Of a stretch of DNA of 64,000 nucleotides, positions 48,181 through 58,478 are shown piece by piece. The DNA lies in the NCBI RefSeq assembly GCF_000775615.1, contig NZ_AVPG01000001.1, positions 186,001 to 250,000 of the forward strand, in the 5' to 3' direction. The translations under genes were made by a program, and so were the position numbers. The notes beneath the pieces were generated by a model, which worked only from the letters and a program-made list of their open reading frames with translations, did not search any database and was not told where the DNA came from. Within the stretch, counting starts at the first letter, position 1; each line of letters opens with the position of its first letter. The DNA comes from Pontibacillus litoralis JSM 072002 (GTDB lineage: Bacteria; Bacillota; Bacilli; Bacillales; BH030062).

Positions 48181-50521
48181 TTATTACTTCCTCCTTCAAT
48201 GGAAAAACGCCATTTATCTGTTCATCAAACCATTGTTTTAACTGTTTGTAAGTCGAAAAATATAATGTTTGTTCCACATGTAAATGCTGTTGTTTTGACT
48301 GATACAAAGTTGACGCAGTTAAATCCTTTTTCGTCGGATTAGCATGTAACGTTATAAGTCCATTCTCTATTTTAACAAATTCCAACTCAGAAAACACGTT
48401 CGCGATAAACTTAACTGTGTCATATGTCCAACCTTTATATTGTGCTAGCTTAGGACCTTCTCGATCTAGATGAAATTGCTTTCGCTTCATAAGCATACCG
48501 TAAAACCATTTAAAATGTTCGCGTGTTGGAACCGTATTTAAAAACGCCGCTTCCTCTGTATAATAGCAAGCATATATGTTATGAGGAGTCATTTTTTGCA
48601 GTACTATAGACAAGCGGTGTAAGGATGGTGGCAGGTCCATTAAAATTAAATGATCGACTTGCTCTAATGGAATTTCTTCTACCATATCGTCATCTAGTAT
48701 CTCCCATGCATCGACATGTTCAAACACCCAATCATCCTTTTCCGTCATAGGCTGAAAGAAGATGGCAATTCCATTATGTGTAGGGACGTCCTTCATCACT
48801 TTTTGCAAATGACGATTTCCCCGATAATCAAATAATTGTCGATTCGCTACCTTCACGTCTCTCATCATTATTTGTGGTTTCTTTCGGCCATTCCATTCGT
48901 TAATCGATAATTCCCCGACGATAGAAATTGGGGAATGTGGAGATATTCTCGGATACAGATCACCTAATCCAAAACCAATCGCATCTAATTCATGGTCTTC
49001 TTCCCGCAATTTTAATTTTAAATGGTTTAATTTACTGCCGAGTTGCCGCATTTCTACTGGAGCGTATGACTCAAGGCAAAATAGCGGCTTTGGGTTCCCC
49101 ATACCAAAAGGTGCTAAAGCGTTTATTTCTTCAATCGTTTGCAAACAAACATCCTTTAATAGGAGGCTACTGTCAATGCGTAACGTTTGGCGAAAGTCTT
49201 CTGCTGTTAACTGTAGGTCCGCTTGCTCACATAACTTATCCCTTAATAAATCAACATTCTCTATTGGAAGCGTCATACCTGCTGCTTGAGCGTGACCACC
49301 GAAATGGGTAAATAAATCTCTTACTTCCATGCAGTTAGTAAATAGATCAAACGCCTCAATACTTCTAGCAGAGCCTTTTGCTATATTTGCTTCTTGGTCC
49401 ACCGTTAAAGCAATAACAGGACGATCGTAACGATTCACTAGCCTTGAAGCAACAATTCCTAATACGCCTTGATTCCAGCCTTCTTTCGCCACTACGATAA
49501 CAGGAGGTAGTTCCGTTCCTGCCACTTGTAGCATTGCTTCAGCTTCCTCCGCTATATCAGCAACAATTTGTTTTCGTTCTTCGTTTAATGCATTAATTTG
49601 ATTCGCTAAATATGCGGCCTCTTCATTTTCTTCTGTTAACAATAACTCAACAGCCGGGGCAGCATCTTGCAAACGGCCTACTGCATTAAGACGTGGTCCA
49701 ATAGAAAATCCAACATCATCTTCTGTCATATGCCCTTCTATCCCACATACTTCTTTTAGTTGTTGTACACCAGGGCGGATTGAGCGTGTTAATGCCTGTA
49801 ATCCATAGTAGGCTAATACTCGATTTTCTCCGATGAGAGGTACTAAATCGGCAATCGTGCCAATGGCAACCAAATCAAGTAAATGCTTCGGAAATTGCTC
49901 TAATAAAGCGTGTGCAAGTTTAAATGCCACCCCTACACCCGCAAGTTCTTGAAATGGATAATCTGAGGAACATTTCGGATGAACAACTGCGTAAGCGTTC
50001 GGCAATGTTTCTTGTACTTCGTGATGGTCTGTTATGATCAGGTCCATCCCTAATTGCTCGGCAACATTCGCCTCATGATGTGCAGCAATCCCTGTATCGA
50101 CCGTAATAATAAGCTGGACGCCATGTTCCTTTGCTTGACGGAAAGCAGCTTCATTCGGTCCGTATCCTTCCGTAAACCGATTCGGAATATAGTAATCCAC
50201 AATAGCTCCCATTTCACGTAACGTTTCCACTAAGACAGCTGTTGAACTAACTCCATCCGCGTCATAATCGCCAAACACAAGAATACGCTGTTGCTTAGCC
50301 ACAGCGTCTCTAACACGTTCTACTGCTTTCTTCATATCGTGCATAGAAAGCGGATCGTGTAGTTGCTCTAGTTGCGGATGTAAGAAATGCTTCGCTTCTT
50401 CTTTCGTCTCTATCTTTCGTTGATACAATAATTGATTCGTTAATGATGATAATGTGTCATCTATTAAAAAGGAATTATCATTCATATTAATGAAATTCCA
50501 CTTCGCTTTACTCGGTAACAT
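48170..50521 (-). CDS. recJ: Single-stranded-DNA-specific exonuclease RecJ
   Basis: 5'-3' exonuclease of recombination and repair, 783 residues. DHH phosphoesterase motifs are visible: [13 protein letters not shown] near 82, [22 protein letters not shown], and DHHA1 [12 protein letters not shown]. An OB-like domain and the Firmicutes-specific C-terminal extension (about 560-783) follow. The start codon lies just after a hairpin that contains a -10 box. Confidence 0.95.
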   Translation of the reverse strand: MLPSKAKWNFINMNDNSFLIDDTLSSLTNQLLYQRKIETKEEAKHFLHPQLEQLHDPLSMHDMKKAVERVRDAVAKQQRILVFGDYDADGVSSTAVLVETLREMGAIVDYYIPNRFTEGYGPNEAAFRQAKEHGVQLIITVDTGIAAHHEANVAEQLGMDLIITDHHEVQETLPNAYAVVHPKCSSDYPFQELAGVGVAFKLAHALLEQFPKHLLDLVAIGTIADLVPLIGENRVLAYYGLQALTRSIRPGVQQLKEVCGIEGHMTEDDVGFSIGPRLNAVGRLQDAAPAVELLLTEENEEAAYLANQINALNEERKQIVADIAEEAEAMLQVAGTELPPVIVVAKEGWNQGVLGIVASRLVNRYDRPVIALTVDQEANIAKGSARSIEAFDLFTNCMEVRDLFTHFGGHAQAAGMTLPIENVDLLRDKLCEQADLQLTAEDFRQTLRIDSSLLLKDVCLQTIEEINALAPFGMGNPKPLFCLESYAPVEMRQLGSKLNHLKLKLREEDHELDAIGFGLGDLYPRISPHSPISIVGELSINEWNGRKKPQIMMRDVKVANRQLFDYRGNRHLQKVMKDVPTHNGIAIFFQPMTEKDDWVFEHVDAWEILDDDMVEEIPLEQVDHLILMDLPPSLHRLSIVLQKMTPHNIYACYYTEEAAFLNTVPTREHFKWFYGMLMKRKQFHLDREGPKLAQYKGWTYDTVKFIANVFSELEFVKIENGLITLHANPTKKDLTASTLYQSKQQHLHVEQTLYFSTYKQLKQWFDEQINGVFPLKEEVINES

Positions 50522-50531
50522 AAATTCACCC

Positions 50532-50562
50532 CTGACTTATCTATTATACTAAAATAAGTCAG
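50532..50562 (-). promoter_or_regulatory. Hairpin enclosing the likely recJ promoter
   Basis: CTGACTTAT / ATAAGTCAG (50562-50554 with 50540-50532) flank TTTAGTATAATAG, which contains a TATAAT-type -10. No T run follows, so it is a poor terminator. The role is uncertain. Confidence 0.35.
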
Positions 50563-50586
50563 GAGTAGTAAACTAGAACAGAGTAT

Positions 50587-50913
50587 TTAGCTATTTAACT
50601 GCTCGGGATGTTGCGCTTCTTCGATTTGTTCATCCGTCGTTCTTTCAGCGGTATTCGACTCGCTTGCTTCATATTGTTGGAGCTGCTTTTCTAAACTTTT
50701 TTTCTCACGCTGCAATCGATATACCTTTACCATACCAAAGGATCCTGTGATCAGCCCTCCCATTAATACGGAGCCAATGATGATTAGAATGAGTGGTGCT
50801 TCTCCTGTTCCGAATAAATAATCCACTTCTACAGGGTTCACGTTTATAACTGCAAAAACAGCTACTATAAGTGCAAATACTAATGCCAAAATAAAATTAG
50901 TTTGTCCTTTCAT
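50587..50913 (-). CDS. LapA-domain membrane protein (YrvD-like)
   Basis: A 108-residue protein with two membrane helices (about 6-25 and 40-62) joined by the typical NVNPVEVDYLFGTGEAPL loop, then a coiled coil (YRLQREKKSLEKQLQQYE) and an acidic tail. LapA-type proteins help lipopolysaccharide regulation in Gram-negatives, but the Firmicute role is unknown. The start at 50913 has AAGGAGAAGGGG upstream; the longer frame lacks a site near its start. Confidence 0.85.
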   Translation of the reverse strand: MKGQTNFILALVFALIVAVFAVINVNPVEVDYLFGTGEAPLILIIIGSVLMGGLITGSFGMVKVYRLQREKKSLEKQLQQYEASESNTAERTTDEQIEEAQHPEQLNS

Positions 50914-50997
50914 ACATACCCCTTCTCCTTTCCACATCAAAACATTCGTAAATAGCATTCCCTTTATTTCAATAATAAAACGCCCATAATGATAGTT

Positions 50998-51040
50998 AAA
51001 AAGGCTTGTACAACACATCGCGTTATACAAGCCTTCCTTT
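50998..51040 (-). terminator. secDF terminator
   Basis: Minus-strand stem AAGGCTTGTA / TACAAGCCTT (51035-51026 with 51010-51001) followed by TTTTAAC. Confidence 0.8.
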
Positions 51041-53410
51041 TTATACTTGAGGTCCTTGTGGTCGTTTCTTTTTCTCATACTTAATTGGTTTCTTCTTAAT
51101 CATGCTACCTCTCCAAACTAACCAGAGTTGAGCAGCTATAAACAAGGAAGAATACGTACCCGCAAATAATCCCACTACTAAAGCAAAAGAGAAATTCGTA
51201 ATGGAAGATGCGCCTAACAAGAATAACATAAGCGCTGCGAATATGACGGTTAAAACAGTATTTATACTACGAGCAAGCGTCTGCATCAACGACTTGTTCA
51301 CAATTTCCGCTAATTCATTAAACGTTTTGACACGTTTTTTCTTTTTCAAGTTTTCACGGATACGATCAAACGTCACAATTGTATCGTTTACGGAATAACC
51401 GACGATGGTCAAAATAGCGGCGATGATTGTAATATCAAATTCTAGTTGCGTAATGCTAAACAACGCTAGAATAAAGAAGGCATCATGTAGCAACGCAATG
51501 ATAGCTGTTAAGGCAAAATAAATTTCAAAACGGATTGTTACATAAATAATAATACCAATCGATGCAATTAAGACAGAGATTAATGCGTTCTTCACTAGCT
51601 CTTGCCCAACGATTGAAGATACTACACTCGTACTAACGTTGTCTGGGCTACTATATTTCGTACCTATTTCCGCTTTCACATCCGCTATTTCATCTTTCTC
51701 TAATACCGTATCAAAGCGAACAACAGCAATTTCACCGTTATCCCCAGAAGCAACCACTTGTTTCGGTGGTAATCCAAGCGCTTCAAAGTCTTGCTCTACT
51801 TCTTCAATTGCAATTGGCTCATCAGCTTGAATTTGCACGCGAGAACCACTCGTAAAGTCAACACCTAGATTCAATCCTGCAAACGCAAGGAAGGCTCCTC
51901 CTAGTACAATTAACACAACTGATATGCCGAAGAATTTGTTGCGATGTTTCACAAAATCAAACGTACGACCAAACACTTTAGGTTCTAATTCTTCTCCGTC
52001 AGCAATATTTTGAATGTCTTTTTGTTTCACACCGAATAACCCAGGCTTCTTGTTCAACGCTTTACTTTGCACCCATAAACCGAGCAACAGCCGCGAACCA
52101 TACACAGCCGTAATAAAGCTCAACACAATACTTAAAATAAGCATTGTCGCAAACCCTTTGACAGAGCTTGTCCCAAACGAGAATAATACAATGGCTGCAA
52201 GTAATGTTGTTATGTTCGCATCAAGAATGGTACTTAATGATTGCTTGTTACCTGCTTTAAATGCAGACATGGCTGATTTACCTGTTTTTAATTCTTCTTT
52301 AATGCGCTCATACGTAATAATGTTGGCATCTACCGCCATACCTACTCCGAGTACAAGTGCGGCTATACCAGGTAACGTTAGCACTCCGTTCATCCATTCA
52401 AACACGCGCAGTATTAAGAAAATATAAACGATTAATGTTACTGTAGCTACCATTCCAGGTAAACGATAATACACTATCATATAAAGCAAGATAAGGGCAA
52501 TACCGATAGCACCAGCTATTACCGTTTGCTGCATTGCTTCTTCACCGAACTGTGCACCAACTGAATTGGAATACAATTCTTCCATATGTACAGGTAAAGA
52601 ACCAGCATTTAAAATATTCGCAAGCTCAGACGCTTCTTCTTTCGTAAAGCTACCTTCAATCTGAACCGTATTGGTCATCAGTCTTTCACCGACCAATGGT
52701 GCTGAGATGAATTTACGTTCTTGTTCTGGCTTTTTCATCTCTTCTACGTATGAGTCCCCTTCTTCATAATCCATCCAAATAACCATAGCATTTGGTGGAT
52801 ATGGAACAGGTACATCTTCCTGCTTTAACGCAGCAACTTTTTCCGTTACTTGAGCAAAATCACCAGCTTTTTTCACTTCTAGTGTAACGAGTGGTTGTTT
52901 CGTCGTTTGGGAAAATTCTTGTTTAGCACTTCCTTCAACAAGGTCATTCCCATCAAAAATTTCCCCTTCATCTGAATCTGGGGCAACTTCATTTGATTCT
53001 TCTCCTAATTCTAAGCTAAGCGGTTCATCATTTATTCGAATCGGATCATCATCAATCGTTCGGAATGATAAGTCAGCAGAAGTGGCGATTAATTCCCTTG
53101 CCTTCTGTTGATCGTCTATACCAGCTAATTGAACCCGTATTCGATCATCACCTTCAATCGAAATATTGGTTTCGCTAATACCGAGTACGTTTACACGATT
53201 GTCAATTAACTCCACCGTATCCTCTAAAACAGCACGGTTTAATTCTTGCCCTTTTTCTAACGGACTAACCTCGTACAAAATTTCAAATCCGCCTTGCAAA
53301 TCAAGACCAAGTCGTATGTCTTTTGCTATACCTTGTATTGTTGTTCCAATCGTTCCTGCAAGTAGCAAAACGATTAGAAAAAAAGCAACAATACGCCCTC
53401 TTTTAATCAT
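51041..53410 (-). CDS. secDF: Fused protein translocase subunit SecDF
   Basis: SecD and SecF in one 789-residue chain, as in Bacillus, which uses the proton gradient to help export of proteins through SecYEG. Twelve membrane helices in two sets of six. SecD half: RLGLDLQGGFEILYEV at about 31-46, the periplasmic P1 domain with a very acidic insert (about 130-175), ALVLGVGMAVDANIITYERIKEE. SecF half: AGLNLGVDFTSGSRVQI and GYSVNDTIVTFDRIREN. I use ATG 53410, 11 bases after AGGAGG; ATG 53431 is an alternative. Confidence 0.95.
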   Translation of the reverse strand: MIKRGRIVAFFLIVLLLAGTIGTTIQGIAKDIRLGLDLQGGFEILYEVSPLEKGQELNRAVLEDTVELIDNRVNVLGISETNISIEGDDRIRVQLAGIDDQQKARELIATSADLSFRTIDDDPIRINDEPLSLELGEESNEVAPDSDEGEIFDGNDLVEGSAKQEFSQTTKQPLVTLEVKKAGDFAQVTEKVAALKQEDVPVPYPPNAMVIWMDYEEGDSYVEEMKKPEQERKFISAPLVGERLMTNTVQIEGSFTKEEASELANILNAGSLPVHMEELYSNSVGAQFGEEAMQQTVIAGAIGIALILLYMIVYYRLPGMVATVTLIVYIFLILRVFEWMNGVLTLPGIAALVLGVGMAVDANIITYERIKEELKTGKSAMSAFKAGNKQSLSTILDANITTLLAAIVLFSFGTSSVKGFATMLILSIVLSFITAVYGSRLLLGLWVQSKALNKKPGLFGVKQKDIQNIADGEELEPKVFGRTFDFVKHRNKFFGISVVLIVLGGAFLAFAGLNLGVDFTSGSRVQIQADEPIAIEEVEQDFEALGLPPKQVVASGDNGEIAVVRFDTVLEKDEIADVKAEIGTKYSSPDNVSTSVVSSIVGQELVKNALISVLIASIGIIIYVTIRFEIYFALTAIIALLHDAFFILALFSITQLEFDITIIAAILTIVGYSVNDTIVTFDRIRENLKKKKRVKTFNELAEIVNKSLMQTLARSINTVLTVIFAALMLFLLGASSITNFSFALVVGLFAGTYSSLFIAAQLWLVWRGSMIKKKPIKYEKKKRPQGPQV

Positions 53411-53518
53411 GGATTCACGTTCCTCCTTCATGTGCAACACATGCTACCTGACGAAATAGGTATTCAATCAGAGAACTTTGTGCAATAAAGCAATTATAGA
53501 AAGTGGAGATAACTCCTG

Positions 53519-53845
53519 TCAATAAGTGTCTACATCCTTTACAAACTCTTTATCATTTGACTCTCCATCACGAAGTGCTTGAATAGATGCCATTAGATCA
53601 TCTTCTTGATAAGCTTCTACCGTTATATAGCTCATGTACGTCCCGATAGGAAGATGATAAATTTCTTGAACTATTTCATATAGTCGTTTCGTCGGTTTCC
53701 CTTTCCACACTTTCTTAATCATGCATTTCCACACCTCTTCTTCATGCACTTTCGCGTAACCGAGCAATTGAAATTCCTCTACTTTACTTGTTAACACAGG
53801 GTAAACCAATGGCTTCCATTCGACTACAGTTTTCCCACTTTCCAT
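53519..53845 (-). CDS. comN: ComN-like post-transcriptional competence regulator (YrzD)
   Basis: A 108-residue protein matching ComN, which promotes comE mRNA accumulation and interacts with DivIVA in B. subtilis. Core visible: VLTSKVEEFQLLGYAKVHEEEVWKCMIKK, then RLYEIVQEIYHLPIGTYMSYITVEAYQ. The acidic tail beyond is longer than in B. subtilis. ATG 53845 has GGAGGG seven bases upstream. It lies between secDF and spoVB as in B. subtilis. Confidence 0.85.
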   Translation of the reverse strand: MESGKTVVEWKPLVYPVLTSKVEEFQLLGYAKVHEEEVWKCMIKKVWKGKPTKRLYEIVQEIYHLPIGTYMSYITVEAYQEDDLMASIQALRDGESNDKEFVKDVDTY

Positions 53846-54001
53846 ATCTATTCCCTCCGGCAGCTCATTTATCGTTTCTATACACATTGATTGTCTATTA
53901 TTTTTAAAAACTCTTCATAGCTTGTCATGCTTATCCAATCTCCTTGCATATACTTTCATTGTATATGAATTTTATTTTTTTGAGAAGGTAGGGCATGTGA
54001 C

Positions 54002-55549
54002 ATGACGAAGCAAACCTTTATACAAGGTACACTCATTCTCATCGCTGCTGGAATGATTACACGATTTCTCGGTTTTATAAATCGCATCGTCATCGCCAGA
54101 ATTATGGGAGAAGAAGGGGTCGGCTTATATATGATGGCGATTCCTACACTTGTATTAGTCATCACCTTAACCCATTTTGGTTTGCCAGTCGCTATTTCTA
54201 AACGAGTGGCTGAGGCTGATGCTAAAGGGGATATAACAAAAATCAAAAAGATTCTCCTCATTTCCCTTGCACTCACATGTTTGTTAAGCACCATTTTCAC
54301 AATAGGAATGATTCTACTCGCTCCTATCATCGCTCAGCATTTATTAACAGATGAACGCACACTCTATCCATTATTAGCCATAAGTCCAATTGTACCGATT
54401 GTTGCTGTTTCTGCTGTTATTAGAGGATATTTTCAAGGAAGACAAAACATGAAGCCACAAGCATACTCCCAAGTAATTGAACAAGTTATCCGCATTTCTT
54501 GTGTAGCTTTTTTTACGAAAGCGTTTATGCCTTATGGAGTGGAATTTGCAGCAGCAGGCGCCATGATTTCTGTCGTAATTGGCGAATTGTGTTCTTTATT
54601 ATTCATGCTCAACATGTTCCAATTAAATAAACGGTTAAATATTCGATATCGTTGGATTTCTTTCATTAAGCAAAGTAAGCAAACGTTTCATGAACTTATG
54701 TCCATTGCTTTACCGACTACAGGTAGCAGGTTAGTCGGGTCATTGTCCTTCTTTTTTGAGCCTATATTAGTCGCCCAAAGCTTAGCGATTGCTGGTGTGC
54801 AAACTGCAATTGCTACGAAACAATACGGCGAGTTAACAGGATTCGCTTTACCTTTGCTATTTCTCCCTACATTTATTACGCAATCATTGTCTGTCGCACT
54901 CGTTCCGAATATAAGCGAAGCAAACGCGAAAAACGATCATTCATTAATACATTATCGCATTCATCAGGCCATTCGCTTATCCTTTGCTTCTGGTGCTATT
55001 GCTACCGTCGTACTCGTTCTTTTCTCCTCTCCAATCCTTACATTCATGTACGGCAATGATCATGCTACACGCCTGTTAACCATTATGGCACCTTTTTTCT
55101 TGTTGTTATATTTTCAAGCTCCGTTACAAGCGGCATTACAAGCATTAGACCTTGCTAAAGCCGCGATGTGGAATAGTTTGATTGGTGCTTTCGTGAAATT
55201 TGCTGTTCTGATTGCCTTAGCAACACGTCCCGAATTCGGTATTACCGGAGTAGCACTAGCTATTGTCGTCGGTGTTGTACTCGTTACGTTATTACATTTC
55301 TTCACATTAGTAAAGGCGATTAACTTTCGAATTAAAGCGTTTGACGTCGTTAAAATGATTAGTTTACTCGTTGTCACATGGTTGATTGGAAACTTGCTAC
55401 AAGGGATATATAGTGATGTATCTAGTAGCATCTTATCTCTACTTTCTATACTCTCCTTGCTAACGCTCGCATACACTTTCCTCTTATTCGTTTTCCGATT
55501 TATTACGAAAGAAGAAATACAACAATTAATCGCTACTAAAAGAAAATAA
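54002..55549 (+). CDS. spoVB: Stage V sporulation protein B
   Basis: MOP/MATE-superfamily flippase-like protein (515 residues, about 14 helices) needed for spore cortex synthesis; thought to flip peptidoglycan lipid precursors in the mother cell. Family features: TLILIAAGMITRFLGFINRIVIARIMGEEGVGLYMM at the start, AVIRGYFQGRQNMKP near 144, and GSLSFFFEPILVAQSL near 245. A terminator follows. Confidence 0.95.
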   Translation: MTKQTFIQGTLILIAAGMITRFLGFINRIVIARIMGEEGVGLYMMAIPTLVLVITLTHFGLPVAISKRVAEADAKGDITKIKKILLISLALTCLLSTIFTIGMILLAPIIAQHLLTDERTLYPLLAISPIVPIVAVSAVIRGYFQGRQNMKPQAYSQVIEQVIRISCVAFFTKAFMPYGVEFAAAGAMISVVIGELCSLLFMLNMFQLNKRLNIRYRWISFIKQSKQTFHELMSIALPTTGSRLVGSLSFFFEPILVAQSLAIAGVQTAIATKQYGELTGFALPLLFLPTFITQSLSVALVPNISEANAKNDHSLIHYRIHQAIRLSFASGAIATVVLVLFSSPILTFMYGNDHATRLLTIMAPFFLLLYFQAPLQAALQALDLAKAAMWNSLIGAFVKFAVLIALATRPEFGITGVALAIVVGVVLVTLLHFFTLVKAINFRIKAFDVVKMISLLVVTWLIGNLLQGIYSDVSSSILSLLSILSLLTLAYTFLLFVFRFITKEEIQQLIATKRK

Positions 55550-55583
55550 ACAAGGTTGCCATTATCGAGCACCTTGTTTATTT
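55548..55583. terminator. Bidirectional terminator between spoVB and the methyltransferase gene
   Basis: AAACAAGGT / ACCTTGTTT stem (55548-55556, 55571-55579) with a 14-base loop and T-rich flank. Confidence 0.7.
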
Positions 55584-55590
55584 CTAATTG

Positions 55591-56271
55591 TTATGATTTT
55601 TTTAACATAAACAACCACATAAACGATAATGCTTGTTGCAGTTCTTTCGATAATCCTTCCTTCACATCTTGTGGTACATTCTTTTTATACACCGCTTCGC
55701 CATCTACAACTTTCCATCCTGTTTCCGTTGCCATTTGTTCAAATTCCCAAGGCATCATCGTATTACAGATAACCTCCTCACCAAATAACCGGCGGTAACT
55801 ATTTTGACGAGGACCAGCAGTAGGACCTAACAATCCAACACAAACATATCCGGCTGGTTTTACGACCCGTTTTAACTCCTTAAGCACAGCACAGGGAGAT
55901 TCCGTCCACTCTATTGAATTAATGGCAATTACTGCATCAAATGCTTCATCAGCAAACGGCAGTGCTTCTAGATCCCCCACTTGAAACTTCAAACGCTCTT
56001 GTGCTACTTGTGACGCATGCTCAATCATTTTCGGTGATAGATCTATTCCAGTAACATCATAGCCTGCTTGGTTCAATTTATAAGAGCCGTAGCCATCCCC
56101 ACAACCAACGTCAGCTATCGAGCTTGTAGACGGCACGTGCTTTGCAAAAAATGGTGCGATGGTAGCTCTACTTCCATTCTCCCACATGCTCCGGCTTCTC
56201 TCTGACCAAAACGTAACATTAGAATCCCATTTCTTTTTTACCTCGTTGTGCCATTGAAAGGATTGTGTCAT
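55591..56271 (-). CDS. Class I SAM-dependent methyltransferase
   Basis: A 226-residue methyltransferase with motif I IADVGCGDGYGSYKL near 53, acidic VTGIDLSPKMI, GDLEALPF and the motif IV region FDAVIAINSIEWTESP. The substrate cannot be read from sequence; it resembles UbiE/small-molecule methyltransferases (Methyltransf_11). Start at 56271 with GGGGGAAG upstream. It converges on spoVB. Confidence 0.82.
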   Translation of the reverse strand: MTQSFQWHNEVKKKWDSNVTFWSERSRSMWENGSRATIAPFFAKHVPSTSSIADVGCGDGYGSYKLNQAGYDVTGIDLSPKMIEHASQVAQERLKFQVGDLEALPFADEAFDAVIAINSIEWTESPCAVLKELKRVVKPAGYVCVGLLGPTAGPRQNSYRRLFGEEVICNTMMPWEFEQMATETGWKVVDGEAVYKKNVPQDVKEGLSKELQQALSFMWLFMLKKS

Positions 56272-56323
56272 TTTTGCTTCCCCCACATTTCGTTCTTCTA
56301 CATTTTATTCGATATCCATGTAG

Positions 56324-56992
56324 TTACTCCTCTTTTTCTTTGTCAAATTCATCAATATACCATTCGTTATGCTGATCAATCGTTAAGAAGGAAATGTTCT
56401 CGATGCAATGATAGCCGCGTCTATGTAATTCTGCTTTTAACCATTCTTCCTCTTTATCGTTATAACGTAAGTTCTCTAATTGTATTTCCCCATCAATGAT
56501 AAGTGGTAATATATAGGCTTGTGAATCCGTATCGTCTTTCTTTTCGTACACGGATAATTTACCTGATGGTTCTAATATTGCAAAATCAACATCCCCTATA
56601 CTTCGAACACCTTGCTCTCTTAATTGCATCATTAAATCATCAAAATTATATCTTTGTTTTCTCATTTCTTCTTCATCTATATTACCCTTTTTAATAATGA
56701 CAGAAGGCCTTCCGTCGACTAACGTACGAAATGTTCGACTTTTTAGAGAAATCCATGCCGTCCCGCGCTGAATAAACAGTAATAAAACCATTGGAATGAC
56801 GGCATGCATAAACTCATCCTGAGGTTCTTCAATCGAGAATACACCAATCTCCGCTAACATGACAAAGACGACTAGATCAATAATACTCAATTCTCCAATC
56901 TCTCTTTTCCCCATTAATCGAAAGATAAGTAAAATGATAAAATAAGTAGCAAATGTTCGCGTAACTATGATTACTATTTCATTGGCACCCAA
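56324..56992 (-). CDS. DUF421/YetF-type membrane protein (YrbG-like)
   Basis: A 222-residue protein with three N-terminal membrane helices (about 10-75) and a cytoplasmic DUF421 domain: FRLMGKREIGELSIIDLVV, GRPSVIIKKGNIDEEEMRKQRYNFDDLM and the motif SIGDVDFAILEPSGKLSV. The C-terminal half carries the YetF-like wing. Related B. subtilis genes are yrbG, yetF and ydfR; several are sporulation-linked. Function unclear. TTG start at 56992. Confidence 0.82.
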   Translation of the reverse strand: MGANEIVIIVTRTFATYFIILLIFRLMGKREIGELSIIDLVVFVMLAEIGVFSIEEPQDEFMHAVIPMVLLLFIQRGTAWISLKSRTFRTLVDGRPSVIIKKGNIDEEEMRKQRYNFDDLMMQLREQGVRSIGDVDFAILEPSGKLSVYEKKDDTDSQAYILPLIIDGEIQLENLRYNDKEEEWLKAELHRRGYHCIENISFLTIDQHNEWYIDEFDKEKEE

Positions 56993-57049
56993 TTATGTTC
57001 CCTACTCTCGTTTTAGGAAGTATTGTTTACCACCTACCATTATTTATGC

Positions 57050-58351
57050 TTACAAGGAAGATTCGATAAACGGGAGTAAGTAACGTACATAAATGTAAAT
57101 GGTGGAGACGATAAGGGAAAACAACACTACTGGAAAACCATATGCAATAAATTTGATAAACCCAATTGGCTGCCTAGCGCTAGAAGCTAAACCTGCCACA
57201 ACTACATTTGCAGATGCACCTATTAACGTGCCATTTCCTCCTAGACAAGCACCTAATGCCAATGACCACCAAAGCGGATCTAAATTCGTCATTCCGTAAG
57301 ATTCCAATTCTTCAATCACTGGAATCATAGCAGCGACAAACGGTATATTATCCACTACACCTGAGAACAAACCAGATACCCATAACATTAATATAGCTGT
57401 GCGCGGTAAATCTCCTTCTGTAAGCCACATCATCCCTCTTGCTAGTTCATCAATCACCCCGACTTGCTCTAATCCGCCGACAAGCATAAATAAGCCAATG
57501 AAGAAAAATAACGTCACCCATTCAACCTCTTGGAACACTTGCTCCGCATCAGCCTCACGATCTGTTAACAAAAGCAACAATAACGCTCCACATACTGCTA
57601 CTGTCGTTAAATCGATATGAACAAACGCATGCATGAGAAACCCGATAATCGTCAAAGACAGGACACTTACCGATTGATAAAGCATTGGCGTCTTGCGAAT
57701 ATAATCATTGGCGTTTAAGTTCATTAATTCTTCCACATAGTCCCCTCTCGATCTTAAAGATTTACGGAACAGCAAAATTAAGCAAGCTAACGTACATATA
57801 AAGATAAGAAGTACGATAGGTCCAAGGTTAACGATAAACGACATAAACGTAAGGTGTTCTACTGCTTGCCCAATCATAATGTTTGGTGGATCCCCAATAA
57901 GCGTAGCAGTACCGCCAATATTCGCACTTAAAATGACAGTTAATAAATAAGGAAAAACAGGTAAATGTAATAAATTTGTTAACGTAAGTAAAATAGGCAC
58001 GAACAATAAAACCGTTGTCACATTATCTAATAAAGCAGATCCAACTGCCGTGAAGATGCTAGTGACAATTAATAACGGGATCGGCGCACCTTTCACACGT
58101 TGTGCCATCATAATTGCAATGTATTCAAACAATCCTGTCTTTTTCGTTATAGAGATGAGCACCATCATGGAGAAGAGCAACGTTATCGTTCCCCAATCAA
58201 TAAAATCAATAAATGCATCCTCCCATCGATAAACACCTGTTAGTAACATAAGGAGACCACCAGATAAGGCGACAAGTGCTCTGTTTATCTTGTCGGTCAT
58301 AATAAATACATAACTTATTATAAATACAGTGATGGCCAGGGTCGTTTCCAT
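57050..58351 (-). CDS. ArsB/NhaD family membrane transporter
   Basis: Ion-transporter superfamily carrier of 433 residues, about 11 to 12 helices in two inverted halves. Each half has the substrate-loop signature: IGGTATLIGDPPNIMIGQAVEH near 145 and GGNGTLIGASANVVVAGLA near 380. The family includes arsenite exporters, NhaD sodium/proton antiporters and dicarboxylate carriers. In this salt-adapted context NhaD-like activity is plausible but not shown. The ATG at 58351 has GGAAGGTG upstream. Confidence 0.8.
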   Translation of the reverse strand: METTLAITVFIISYVFIMTDKINRALVALSGGLLMLLTGVYRWEDAFIDFIDWGTITLLFSMMVLISITKKTGLFEYIAIMMAQRVKGAPIPLLIVTSIFTAVGSALLDNVTTVLLFVPILLTLTNLLHLPVFPYLLTVILSANIGGTATLIGDPPNIMIGQAVEHLTFMSFIVNLGPIVLLIFICTLACLILLFRKSLRSRGDYVEELMNLNANDYIRKTPMLYQSVSVLSLTIIGFLMHAFVHIDLTTVAVCGALLLLLLTDREADAEQVFQEVEWVTLFFFIGLFMLVGGLEQVGVIDELARGMMWLTEGDLPRTAILMLWVSGLFSGVVDNIPFVAAMIPVIEELESYGMTNLDPLWWSLALGACLGGNGTLIGASANVVVAGLASSARQPIGFIKFIAYGFPVVLFSLIVSTIYIYVRYLLPFIESSL

Positions 58352-58478
58352 ACACCTTCCCCTTTTCTTGTCCATTTTTACTACTATATTCATACGGGAG
58401 CAGAAAATATTTTATTCTATTTCACTTTTTTCTTGAATAAGCTAGCAATAAGATGGACGAACAGGAGGATATAAGACC

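Noticed and set aside
52014-52427. 137-codon plus-strand open frame
   Set aside because: Antisense to secDF, Ser/Asn-rich shadow translation.
55114-55572. 152-codon minus-strand open frame
   Set aside because: Antisense to the spoVB 3' end, no ribosome site.
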